From Clostridia bacterium (lineage in GTDB: Bacteria; Bacillota; Clostridia; UMGS1810), in assembly GCA_016293435.1 (NCBI GenBank), contig JAEDEG010000076.1:1-11921 (forward strand): a stretch of DNA of 11,921 nucleotides, written 5' to 3'. A model generated the notes under the pieces. It saw nothing but the letters and a program-made list of their open reading frames with translations. It did no database searches and was not told the DNA's origin. The position numbers and the translations under genes are program-made. Shown piece after piece: positions 1 through 8,200 of the stretch (within the stretch, counting starts at the first letter, position 1; each line of letters opens with the position of its first letter).

Positions 1-12
1 ATAAAAAAATCA

Positions 13-19
13 GGCGGAG
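13..19 (+). promoter_or_regulatory. Probable ribosome binding site for the TTG start of the AraC gene
   Basis: GGCGGAG, about 8 bases before TTG at 28. It is a one-mismatch Shine-Dalgarno and the only in-window support for the TTG start. An ATG at 20 is in another frame and does not open into a gene. Confidence 0.45.
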
Positions 20-27
20 ATGAGATA

Positions 28-912
28 TTGTTTTTGTTTTCATCTTTGCTTATAAATAGGCCCAGTGCTGTAGACAGGCATACCGCAAACGAAATTTCCC
101 TTTTCAGAGGCGGAAGCGGAGAATATACCATAAACGGGAAAGCCTATGAATTTTCTTCTGATGATGTGTTTATTATGCCGAGCAATGTCACCCATGCCAT
201 AACAAGGGTAGACAAACCTACTCGATTTTATAATTTGTATTTTGATCCGGTGCTTATATGGGACAGCAACAATTTCTTTGACATAAAGTATCTCAGTGTT
301 TTCAAGGGAGATCCCCAAAACTTTCGCTATAAACTCGATAAAAAAAATACGCATTACGGCGACATTTTGGATTCTCTGGAGAATATCCTCTATGAATATT
401 CCCAAAAAGAGGCAGGCTACCGACATATGGTTAAGGCTCACCTTCTTGCTCTTCTTGTACTCATGCACAGATATTTTGATTATGGAAAAGGCGAATATGT
501 CCACGTTAATAAGCACGTTATTTCCGACGTGGCACGGGCTATGGAATATATAGATGAGAATTATTACAAAGATATCAGCCTCGCAGACATTGCTCATAGT
601 GCAAACCTGAGTCCTACATATTTTGGCATAGTGTTTAAAAAACTGAACGGTATCACACCTTGGGAATGTGTTATGTCCAAAAGAGTAAATCTGGCTATGA
701 ACAAAATTGTAAATGAGGATTATTCTTCAATGAAGGATGTGGCACTCAATTGCGGCTTCAATTCCACGGCGAGTCTTAACCGTGCTTTTCGCAAATATTC
801 AGGCATTACTCCCGGCAGAGCATTTGAAATAATTAACAAGCGTGAAATGGGATTTGCATTCAACAAAGACGAAATCGGAGAGGAGACTTTCTGTGATTCG
901 TGTGAAGGTTAG
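28..912 (+). CDS. AraC family transcriptional regulator with N-terminal cupin-like sensor domain
   Basis: Cytoplasmic DNA-binding regulator of the AraC/XylS family, likely controlling the genes that follow. Residues about 18-75 form the cupin-like ligand-binding half: His18, the GSGEYTINGKAYEF strand pair (about 29-42) and His56 in SNVTHAI fit the family pattern. Residues about 167-268 carry the paired helix-turn-helix: ISLADIAHSANLSPTYF (from about 183) and DVALNCGFNSTASLNRAF followed by the family signature KYSGITP. At 294 residues the length is normal. The start is TTG at 28, about 8 bases after GGCGGAG. The frame stays open to base 1 with no other usual start codon, so a start beyond the window edge remains possible. 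The stop is 18 bases before the next gene, so the regulator appears to head the operon, which would fit autoregulation. The inducer is unknown; a sugar or uronate breakdown product is inferred from the neighbours. Confidence 0.9.
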   Translation: MFLFSSLLINRPSAVDRHTANEISLFRGGSGEYTINGKAYEFSSDDVFIMPSNVTHAITRVDKPTRFYNLYFDPVLIWDSNNFFDIKYLSVFKGDPQNFRYKLDKKNTHYGDILDSLENILYEYSQKEAGYRHMVKAHLLALLVLMHRYFDYGKGEYVHVNKHVISDVARAMEYIDENYYKDISLADIAHSANLSPTYFGIVFKKLNGITPWECVMSKRVNLAMNKIVNEDYSSMKDVALNCGFNSTASLNRAFRKYSGITPGRAFEIINKREMGFAFNKDEIGEETFCDSCEG

Positions 913-922
913 AAAGGAGAGG
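913..922 (+). promoter_or_regulatory. Ribosome binding site of the first SLH-protein gene
   Basis: AAAGGAGAGG directly follows the TAG stop of the regulator and ends 8 bases before ATG at 931. It is strong, which suggests high expression of the SLH protein relative to the regulator. Confidence 0.7.
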
Positions 923-930
923 TTTATTGT

Positions 931-2613
931 ATGAACAAAAAATTATGTACACTGATTATAACGGCTTTAGCCGTTATGTTATCGTTTGTTTGTGTATCTG
1001 CCGATGCATCGGAGGTGCTTGATGCATCGGCGGTATATTCTGTCGAATCGAACGAGCTTGTCATCAGCGGAAGAGGAAACGGTATGCTCATTATTACGGT
1101 TATGGAGGAGGATATGAAGTTTGAAGATATGTCTGATGGCAATCTTCCCGCAATATTGCGTCAAGTTGAGGCGAACGGAACATACAAAACGGAGCTTCAG
1201 ATGCCGGACGGTGCATCTGCCGGCAAATATTACGCGGTTGTATCTTCAGACAGCGGAGAAAAGAGTGCAAGCTTTATATATTATACAAAAGCTATGGCAG
1301 ACGGAGCGGCACAGCTTCTCTCTTGCGCCACGGATAAGGATGATTTCAAAAACATTCTTTCCGCAAATATGAAATCTCTCGGAATTGACAGAGATGATGA
1401 AAGACTCTGGAAAAATTTTGACGAGATTGCCGATATGCTTTATTCCTCGGATTTTAATGACGGCATAAGCTTTGCCAGACTGTATAACACAGCATATGCA
1501 TATTCTGCGCTCGGCGGTGCCGACGATGACGAGGTTATCTATATTATCAGCAAATTTGAAGATTATTTGGGACTTGATTTCAACGAATATTTCTATGAAG
1601 ACAAAAATATTGACGACAAAACCGGTGATGCACTTCTCTCAATGATAGCGCAGGAGAATTTTTCGGATAAGTTCAGTGAAAAGGCGGAAGAATATTTTCC
1701 TAAAAAACTCAATGAACTGAAAGTCCTCTCCGTTGTGAGAAATGCTTCAAGCTGGGCTGTTATAAAAAAAGCATTGACCGAGGATTATGCAGAGCTTTTT
1801 GAAAATGTTTTCGGCTCTTCAACGTATAAATCGCTCAATAATAAAACAGCAGTGTTTGAAAAAATGATGACCAAAACATACAACAGCTTTGAAGATATAG
1901 CCGACTATGCTGCATATGCGGCAGAAGAAATTTACGATGATGAAAACAGAAGCCACAGCGGCTCATCCGGCGGAGGCGGCAGAGGCGGTGGCAGCTTAAG
2001 CGGAGGACCGTCAATCACAACCCCGGTTATAATGCCCAACGCTGAAATCGAAGAGAAAGAATCCAAAGATTTATATACAGATGTTACAAAATCTCACTGG
2101 AGCCACAAAGCGGTGGAATCCCTTTCCGAATCGGGAATAATGAACGGTTACGGTAACGGCTGTTTTGAGCCCGACAAAAACATAACCCGTGCCGAATTTA
2201 CAAAGATTGCGTATTCAATATTTGCCGCTTCCCCGGAGGCAGACTCATCCGGCAATGACATACAGTTTGCCGATGTATCGGAGTCGGACTGGTTTTTCAG
2301 AGTTGTATCCGATGCGGCATCGGCAGGCATTGTAACCGGTGATGGCAATTCTTTCAGACCATACGATGCCATAACGAGAGAAGATGCGGCATTAATCGTG
2401 TATCGCACATTGTGTCTTTCAGGCAAAAATATTGATGGATACAAAATTTTTGCCGACAGAAAAGATATATCAGATTATGCCCAAACGGCTGTAAATGCAC
2501 TTTATGCTTCGGGTTATGTGAGCGGAAGCGGAAGCAATATGTTCCTTCCCAAGAATTTCATAACAAGGGCAGAAGCAGCACAGCTTATTTATAACGTATT
2601 GCAGAAAGGGTGA
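931..2613 (+). CDS. Secreted protein with three C-terminal S-layer homology domains and unrecognised N-terminal region
   Basis: Exported cell-surface protein, 560 residues. A signal peptide (KK at 3-4, hydrophobic core, cleavage after VSA at residue 24) is followed by an Ig-like beta region to about residue 115, then a mostly helical, acidic region (about 117-340) that I do not recognise. A flexible Gly/Ser linker (about 342-361, with runs SGGGG and RGGG) leads to three SLH domains at about 380-437, 444-497 and 505-560. Each SLH ends in the motif that contacts secondary cell-wall polymer: ITRAE, ITRED and ITRAE. In characterised S-layer proteins this motif binds pyruvylated wall glycan, so this protein is very probably wall-anchored with its N-terminal part displayed outward. 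No catalytic motif was seen. It may be an S-layer-like display scaffold or a partner for the secreted proteins downstream. The SLH assignment is firm; the role of the N-terminus is unknown. Confidence 0.92.
   Translation: MNKKLCTLIITALAVMLSFVCVSADASEVLDASAVYSVESNELVISGRGNGMLIITVMEEDMKFEDMSDGNLPAILRQVEANGTYKTELQMPDGASAGKYYAVVSSDSGEKSASFIYYTKAMADGAAQLLSCATDKDDFKNILSANMKSLGIDRDDERLWKNFDEIADMLYSSDFNDGISFARLYNTAYAYSALGGADDDEVIYIISKFEDYLGLDFNEYFYEDKNIDDKTGDALLSMIAQENFSDKFSEKAEEYFPKKLNELKVLSVVRNASSWAVIKKALTEDYAELFENVFGSSTYKSLNNKTAVFEKMMTKTYNSFEDIADYAAYAAEEIYDDENRSHSGSSGGGGRGGGSLSGGPSITTPVIMPNAEIEEKESKDLYTDVTKSHWSHKAVESLSESGIMNGYGNGCFEPDKNITRAEFTKIAYSIFAASPEADSSGNDIQFADVSESDWFFRVVSDAASAGIVTGDGNSFRPYDAITREDAALIVYRTLCLSGKNIDGYKIFADRKDISDYAQTAVNALYASGYVSGSGSNMFLPKNFITRAEAAQLIYNVLQKG
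2605..2613 (+). promoter_or_regulatory. Ribosome binding site overlapping the preceding stop codon; decides the ATG at 2616
   Basis: AAAGGGTGA contains the TGA stop of the upstream gene (2611-2613). The in-frame GTG at 2610 lies inside this site and so cannot use it; ATG at 2616 is 5 bases beyond the AAAGGG core. Stop and start are 2 bases apart, favouring translational coupling. Confidence 0.6.
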
Positions 2614-2615
2614 AT

Positions 2616-5270
2616 ATGGTGCTTAAAAAATTAATATCAATATTATTGACATTAACATTGTCGTATGTGCAGATAAGCAGCTTTGCTTATGATGAGCAGG
2701 ATTCGGTATCACATATTGAAGACACTATGCCCGATATTATATCATACGGTTATGCAGACGGGAATGCTGTGATTTCACGCGGCGAATTTGCCGATTCTGT
2801 TATGAGAGCTATGAACGTAAACAACTATGAATATGAACCGGTATTTTCGGATGTTTCTGAAGAACACGCATATTCGGGTGCAATAACCTATATTTATAAG
2901 ATGAACTTTGCCGGCGGGAGCGGTGCAGATACTTTTTCTCCCGATTCTCCGATTACCTATGCCGCGGCAATAAAAATTCTTGTGAATGCACTTGGGTACA
3001 ATCCGTGGGCAGAGGCGAAAGGCGGTTGGCCGAGCGGATATTTCCGGGTTGCAGATACGATTGAACTGACAGACGGTATGGTGCTTTCTATGGATAGTGA
3101 GCTGACCTTTTCCCAAGCCTTTGCACTTTTGTATAATTTTCTCAAAAGTGATGTGTGCAGTGTAGAAAGTATAACAAACGAAAATATAACACATATGCGT
3201 GATGTGGGAAGATGTCCTCTGAATGTGTATTTCGGTCTCAAAAAAGCCGAGGGCGTTGTTCAGACCGCAGGCTTCGCTTCGCTGATTCCGGGTGTGAAAT
3301 GTGATGAGGCAATAATAACCGTTGACGGCTACACATATTATACCGATATTGCCGATGCTCACAAATATCTCGGGATGAGAGTGGAACTTTGGTATGATGA
3401 ATACGGAACTGCAAAATATGTTTATAAAACATCCGGCAACAGCCGCATTGTAATAAGCAGTGAAGATATAGAAGAATACAACGATTTTAAACTGAATGTA
3501 TACAGCGGCAACAAAGAAAAAACCTACACTCTTTCCAAAGATTGTGCCTTTGTGAAAAACGGCGAGGGAATAATCCCGACAGCGGCAGACTTTAATTTTG
3601 ATATGGGAAGCGTTGACCTTATCGACAATGACGGTGACGGCCGATTTGACGTTGCCTATATAAAAAGCACAGAGATTTTTGTGGTTTCGGCAATTGATGA
3701 AACCGCCGAAAAAGTTTATGACGGCAGGAGCGGTAAATCCGTAAAGCTTTCAAACGAAGACGGAAATTATTATTCGTTGATGATGACCGACAAATCGGGC
3801 AATTATGTACCACAAAAAATCGGAGATTTGACAGGTAATACCGTGCTCAGCATTATACGCACCTCCGATGACAGATTTGTTGAAGCTGTAGCTTCCAACA
3901 AATCTGTTGTTGGCACTGTGAGTGAAATAAGTGATGAATGTGTGTGGATAGACGGTGTTGAATATGAACGTACACCTCACTTCGATAAATATTACAGCGT
4001 AAAGATTGGCGAAAAATACAACTTTTTGATTGCGGACAGCGGCAAAATTGCTGCAATATCCGAACAGTCTGTCGACAGTATGAATTACGGATTTGTGCTT
4101 GATTATGCCAAAAAAACCGGTTCTTTTGAAAATAGCGCAATAATAAAGCTTATGGACCGCTCCGGAGAAAAAAACGTATACAGTCTTGCCGAAAAAGTAA
4201 TGCTCAACGGTGGGGCGTATATCTCCGGCGACAGCGATGAGATAAAGAATATTATGAAAAACGGCGATATACCTGCATATCAGGTTATACGCTATTCATT
4301 GAATCGGGACGGTGAGATAAACAAAATCGACACTGCCGAAAAATTTCCTGCAAATACACCCGGCAACGAAAAATACAAAGCTTTGCAATATGGCGACAAT
4401 TCACTCATACAAAACTTTGAAAAGGCGAATACATACTGGTACGGCTCGTATTCGGTTTTCAGCCCCATTGCGGTAAAAGACAGCGAGACAATAATCATCA
4501 GTATTCCCAAAACCGCCAAGGACGGAATTAACTCCAGAATCGATGACGAATATATTGACGTTGTTACAACAAGCGGTCTCAAATCATACGGTCAGTATTT
4601 TATAGATGTGTATGATATGGATGAAAATATGGTGCCGAATGTCATTGTTGTATACAATGAATATGCCGACAGCAACACGGTTAATGATTCAACCTCGTCA
4701 GCTCTTGTGGATAAGATGACAAAAGGCTTTAACGACGACGGCGAAGAGGGAACATTTATAACCGTATGGCTCGGTGGAGTGTTCAGAAAATATTTTATCG
4801 AAGATTCCGAATATGCAAACTTTATCTCCTCCGGCGTTGTACCTGCGCCGGGAGACATTGTCAGAATTGAAACCACCAAAAACGGCAAAGTTTCAGCACT
4901 TTCTGTGGATGCGAAATACGACAGGAACGAAGGTGTTGCGGTGATTACTTCATCTGCACCTGCAGGCGGTCAGATTGAAGAGTCCTTCTACCGCGGCAGA
5001 GCCTACAGCTATTCGGGCAATTCACTGAGCCTTATTGTGGATCAGACGTCGGGAAGCCGGTCGAGCTATATTGAAGTTCAGGACAAAATGGCTCCCTTTG
5101 TGTTTGCTTCATCCACCAGAATCGCCATTTTCGATACCAAAACAGAGAGAGTGCGTCACGCAACCGTTTCGTCTCTCAAATATGCATATGACGTTGGAGA
5201 AGAAAATGCTTCAAAAGTGGTTCTCAGATGTTATTCTCACAGAGCAACACAGCTCTTTATATATGAATGA
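2616..5270 (+). CDS. Secreted SLH-type surface protein with degenerate N-terminal SLH domains and large beta-rich region
   Basis: Exported protein of 884 residues from ATG 2616. The signal peptide has KK at 4-5, a long Leu/Ile core and cleavage after SFA at residue 24. N-terminal SLH-like units lie at about 36-70 (partial, ISRGEFA), 75-130 (VFSDVSEE to ITYAAAIKILVNALG) and 130-185 (ELTFSQAFALLYNFL). The segment GGWPSGYFRVAD lies between the last two. The wall-binding ITRAE motif is decayed to ISRGE, ITYAA and LTFSQ, unlike the upstream gene. The remaining ~700 residues are beta-rich with repeated small units of the type G-x-V-x-x-I ... IDG-x-x-Y ... G-K-I-A, for example near 208-270, 430-480 and 490-580. 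DNDGDGRFD (337-345) fits the calcium-binding DxDxDGxxD loop. No enzyme motif was seen. It could be an S-layer-like structural protein or a glycan-binding surface protein. Its stop is 17 bases before the next start. Confidence 0.88.
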   Translation: MVLKKLISILLTLTLSYVQISSFAYDEQDSVSHIEDTMPDIISYGYADGNAVISRGEFADSVMRAMNVNNYEYEPVFSDVSEEHAYSGAITYIYKMNFAGGSGADTFSPDSPITYAAAIKILVNALGYNPWAEAKGGWPSGYFRVADTIELTDGMVLSMDSELTFSQAFALLYNFLKSDVCSVESITNENITHMRDVGRCPLNVYFGLKKAEGVVQTAGFASLIPGVKCDEAIITVDGYTYYTDIADAHKYLGMRVELWYDEYGTAKYVYKTSGNSRIVISSEDIEEYNDFKLNVYSGNKEKTYTLSKDCAFVKNGEGIIPTAADFNFDMGSVDLIDNDGDGRFDVAYIKSTEIFVVSAIDETAEKVYDGRSGKSVKLSNEDGNYYSLMMTDKSGNYVPQKIGDLTGNTVLSIIRTSDDRFVEAVASNKSVVGTVSEISDECVWIDGVEYERTPHFDKYYSVKIGEKYNFLIADSGKIAAISEQSVDSMNYGFVLDYAKKTGSFENSAIIKLMDRSGEKNVYSLAEKVMLNGGAYISGDSDEIKNIMKNGDIPAYQVIRYSLNRDGEINKIDTAEKFPANTPGNEKYKALQYGDNSLIQNFEKANTYWYGSYSVFSPIAVKDSETIIISIPKTAKDGINSRIDDEYIDVVTTSGLKSYGQYFIDVYDMDENMVPNVIVVYNEYADSNTVNDSTSSALVDKMTKGFNDDGEEGTFITVWLGGVFRKYFIEDSEYANFISSGVVPAPGDIVRIETTKNGKVSALSVDAKYDRNEGVAVITSSAPAGGQIEESFYRGRAYSYSGNSLSLIVDQTSGSRSSYIEVQDKMAPFVFASSTRIAIFDTKTERVRHATVSSLKYAYDVGEENASKVVLRCYSHRATQLFIYE

Positions 5271-5272
5271 TG

Positions 5273-5279
5273 AAAGGAG
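5273..5279 (+). promoter_or_regulatory. Ribosome binding site deciding the ATG at 5288 of the lyase gene
   Basis: AAAGGAG lies 8 bases before ATG 5288. In-frame ATGs at 5267 and 5270, the first overlapping the upstream stop, lie before this site and have no Shine-Dalgarno of their own. The resulting N-terminus MKKLRKII is also a better signal-peptide start. Confidence 0.7.
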
Positions 5280-5287
5280 CGTATGTG

Positions 5288-8200
5288 ATGAAAAAGTTAA
5301 GAAAGATAATTTCCGCACTTGTGTGTGTGGCAATACTTGCATCCGCTTTTCCCGCCTTTTCGGCAGATGATGGTGCTGTATATATTTCAGAAGAATTTGA
5401 ATCGTACGGAGAGAACGATACCGCACTTCCGGCGTTTATTACTCATTATTCCGGAATTGATACAAGAGTCGTTTCGGATAACGGCAGCAAGGTTCTTCAT
5501 TCCCGTTCATATGTAGATCCCGTTGAACTTGGAATAAATATCCCTGCAATTACCGATTCACAGACCGTTGTCAGTGCCAAAATAAAAATCACCGGAGACA
5601 AAGCCTCCGGCAGATTGTTTCGGTACAAAAAGGGAACTGCAACTCTTGACATGCTCACTCTTTCGGAAAGAGGCTCGATGACTCTTTACGATAACTACGA
5701 GGTGGGCGGTCTGCCCGAAGATAAATATACACAAATAACTTTTGTGTTCGATTGGGACAGACAGAATGTTGATTTTTATATTAACCAAAAAGCCATACTT
5801 ACCGATTGGCTTCTTCCGGCATCCGCAAGATACGTATCTCCCGAAAGCTTTGGATTTGCCCTTGACTATAAGGAAGCGGAAAACGGATTTTATATGGATG
5901 ATATAAGGGTTTATGGCGGAAGTGTTCTCCCGTGGAACAGAAAATTCCCTACAGAGAAGCCGTCGGAAGATGTGTTTGATTATACTCCTACCGAGGAAGT
6001 GACGGTTCCGGTTGAACTGGTGAAGATGTTTGACTTTGAAGCGTCAACCTCAGGAGCCAACATATCAAACCTTGGCGGAAAAATTGCTCATGGCAAGGAT
6101 GACGAAAGAGGTTTTATATCATTTTATGCAGATGCAAACACTGTGGGTGGTTCTTTTGCCGATATATCCTATAATGCTCTGGCAAATTACAGAAAATATG
6201 TAATTGAACTGAACGTAAAAGTAAATGAGCTTTCCGGTTCTGCAAAGCTTGGCATTCTCGATAAGAAAAATGCCGCCGGTTCTTTCGGATCGGTGGGCTA
6301 CAATATAAATTCATCGGGTGAGCTTGTCACTAATGCGGTATCGGGACCGATTGCAACAATTCCTTTTGGCGAATGGACCAGAATTTCCTGCGTATACAAT
6401 ATTCCGGCGGGAAAATGCTCGGTATATGTGAACGGTGAATTCAAAGTCACTCACGATGTATCGTCAATCTTTTATCCCGTTTTGTGCAGACTTGATCTGA
6501 TAAACCCTATGGGCAGTGTTCACGATACGCAAATAGATTATTTCAAAATATATACCGGTGATGCCCCCGTTGCAGAGGACTATTTTGACGAAAATAAGGA
6601 TTCCAACATTGCAGACAGCGAATATGTTTCCATTCTCGATCCAAAAGATAAGCTCAGTGAGGCATTGAACGGCAAAATTATGTTTATGCTCAATAATGAG
6701 ACGATGTATTATAATGGAGAGAAAACCTCCTATGCATCGGAGATGTATAAACCTGCCAATATAAACGGAACAATTATGATTCCGTCGGCAATGTTCTCAA
6801 AAATCAGCGGTCTCACCGTTTTGAGAGACAAATCAAGCGGTCTGGTTAAAATCGGTGACAGAGCGGTTATGACAGTAGGCAGTGCAGATTATGTTCTTGA
6901 CGGTAAACCCAAAACACTTATCAGTGCTGTTGCAGAGCAAGACGGTGCGGTATATCTGCCGCTTCGAAGTGTGGCAGAGCAGATAATGCAAAAATATGTT
7001 ATATGGGACAGCCGCGGAAATGTTGTTATTTCGGACACTCCGATAGAACCCAATAAAAAATATACATACGTTGACCGTAATTATCAATGGACAGATGCGA
7101 ATCTCCTATACAGATATATGCAATTTGACAATCCGTCGGGCAAAAAGATGATCGACGACCTGACATCAAATTTCCCGGACAAAAAGCATCCGAGAGTTTA
7201 CTGGACAAATGACGATATTGACTATGTTTTGAACAAGGTTGAAACCAATAATCGCTGGAAATCTGCATATACGTCGGAAATAAATACTGCGGCAGGTGTA
7301 CTCAAGCAGGATTTCTCAAGCTACGCAACAGTTGCGGATTCGGGCAAGCAGTCTGCAGGCATCCTCATACAGAGGGTAATGAAGCCCCTTGCAACCGCAT
7401 ATATTATGACGGGTGATGAAAGATACGCCAAAAAAGGCGTTGAAATTATGAAAATTTTTGCAGCCTGGGAGACAAACGGTGCGTCAACCTCCAACCTTGC
7501 AGTAGGTCACTGGTGCTCGGGAATGGGCATTGGCTTTGATGCATTCTATAATTATATGAAATCTACCCCCGAGGGCAGGGAAGATATTAAATATTTCAAA
7601 GAGAGGATAAAAACTCTCATATTTGATGATCTGATAAAAACCTTTACCGGAAAAGGCGGAAATCTCGGATATGTTACACTTCAGGATAACTTCCTTGGTG
7701 TCGGAAGCGGTGGTATAATGACGCTTGCACTGGCTGTTGCCGATGAAGAAGATATGCGTTCCGATGCCGAATTTATTCTGGAAAATGTGTTGAAAACATT
7801 TTACACGGCTGCTGAGATATATTTCCCCGATGGCGGATACTATGAGAGCGTCAGCTATTCGGAATATATGATGTCAAATTTGGTTATGGGACTCGACGCA
7901 CTGTTTATGTGTTGCGGTACAGACTACGGTCTTGGTGATGCCCCCGGATTTACAAAGGCAGGGGACTTCTTCACCTATGCCCAGTCGCCTGATATGAGTT
8001 TTGGCTTTCATGATACAACCATGGTTTATAACGTGTGTGTTACAAGGGAATTTATGGGATACCGTTACGGCGAGCTTCTGAGTGCCGAAATGGGCAGAAT
8101 TCAGAAGGCTCTCGGTAACAGAAGTATGAACATCAAAGCGCTTTATTATTACGACAAGGCAATAACCGATAAGGGGATCACCGTCGACACTTCATCCGTA

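Noticed and set aside
40..597. 185-codon minus-strand open frame opposite the AraC gene
   Set aside because: Its product shows no recognisable domain, and the opposite frame encodes an unmistakable AraC protein; it is a shadow frame.
961..974. Small hairpin ACGGC-TTTA-GCCGT near the start of gene 2
   Set aside because: Five-base stem within coding sequence and no T-run; too weak for a terminator or attenuator.
1001..1030. Perfect 12-base palindrome CCGATGCATCGG (1001-1012) followed by a direct repeat of GATGCATCGG (1021-1030)
   Set aside because: It falls inside codons for the signal-peptide junction, where the protein reads DAS twice; repeated codons explain it, and no operator role can be supported so far inside a gene.
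2775..3362. 195-codon minus-strand open frame opposite the SLH region of gene 3
   Set aside because: Product is rich in Cys, His and Arg with no domain pattern, as expected for the complement of a coding frame; the plus strand holds a clear SLH protein.
6679..7043. Copper amine oxidase enzyme
   Set aside because: Only the N-terminal-like beta domain with paired (I/L)P motifs is present, a common accessory module in secreted Bacillota proteins; the catalytic domain is absent.
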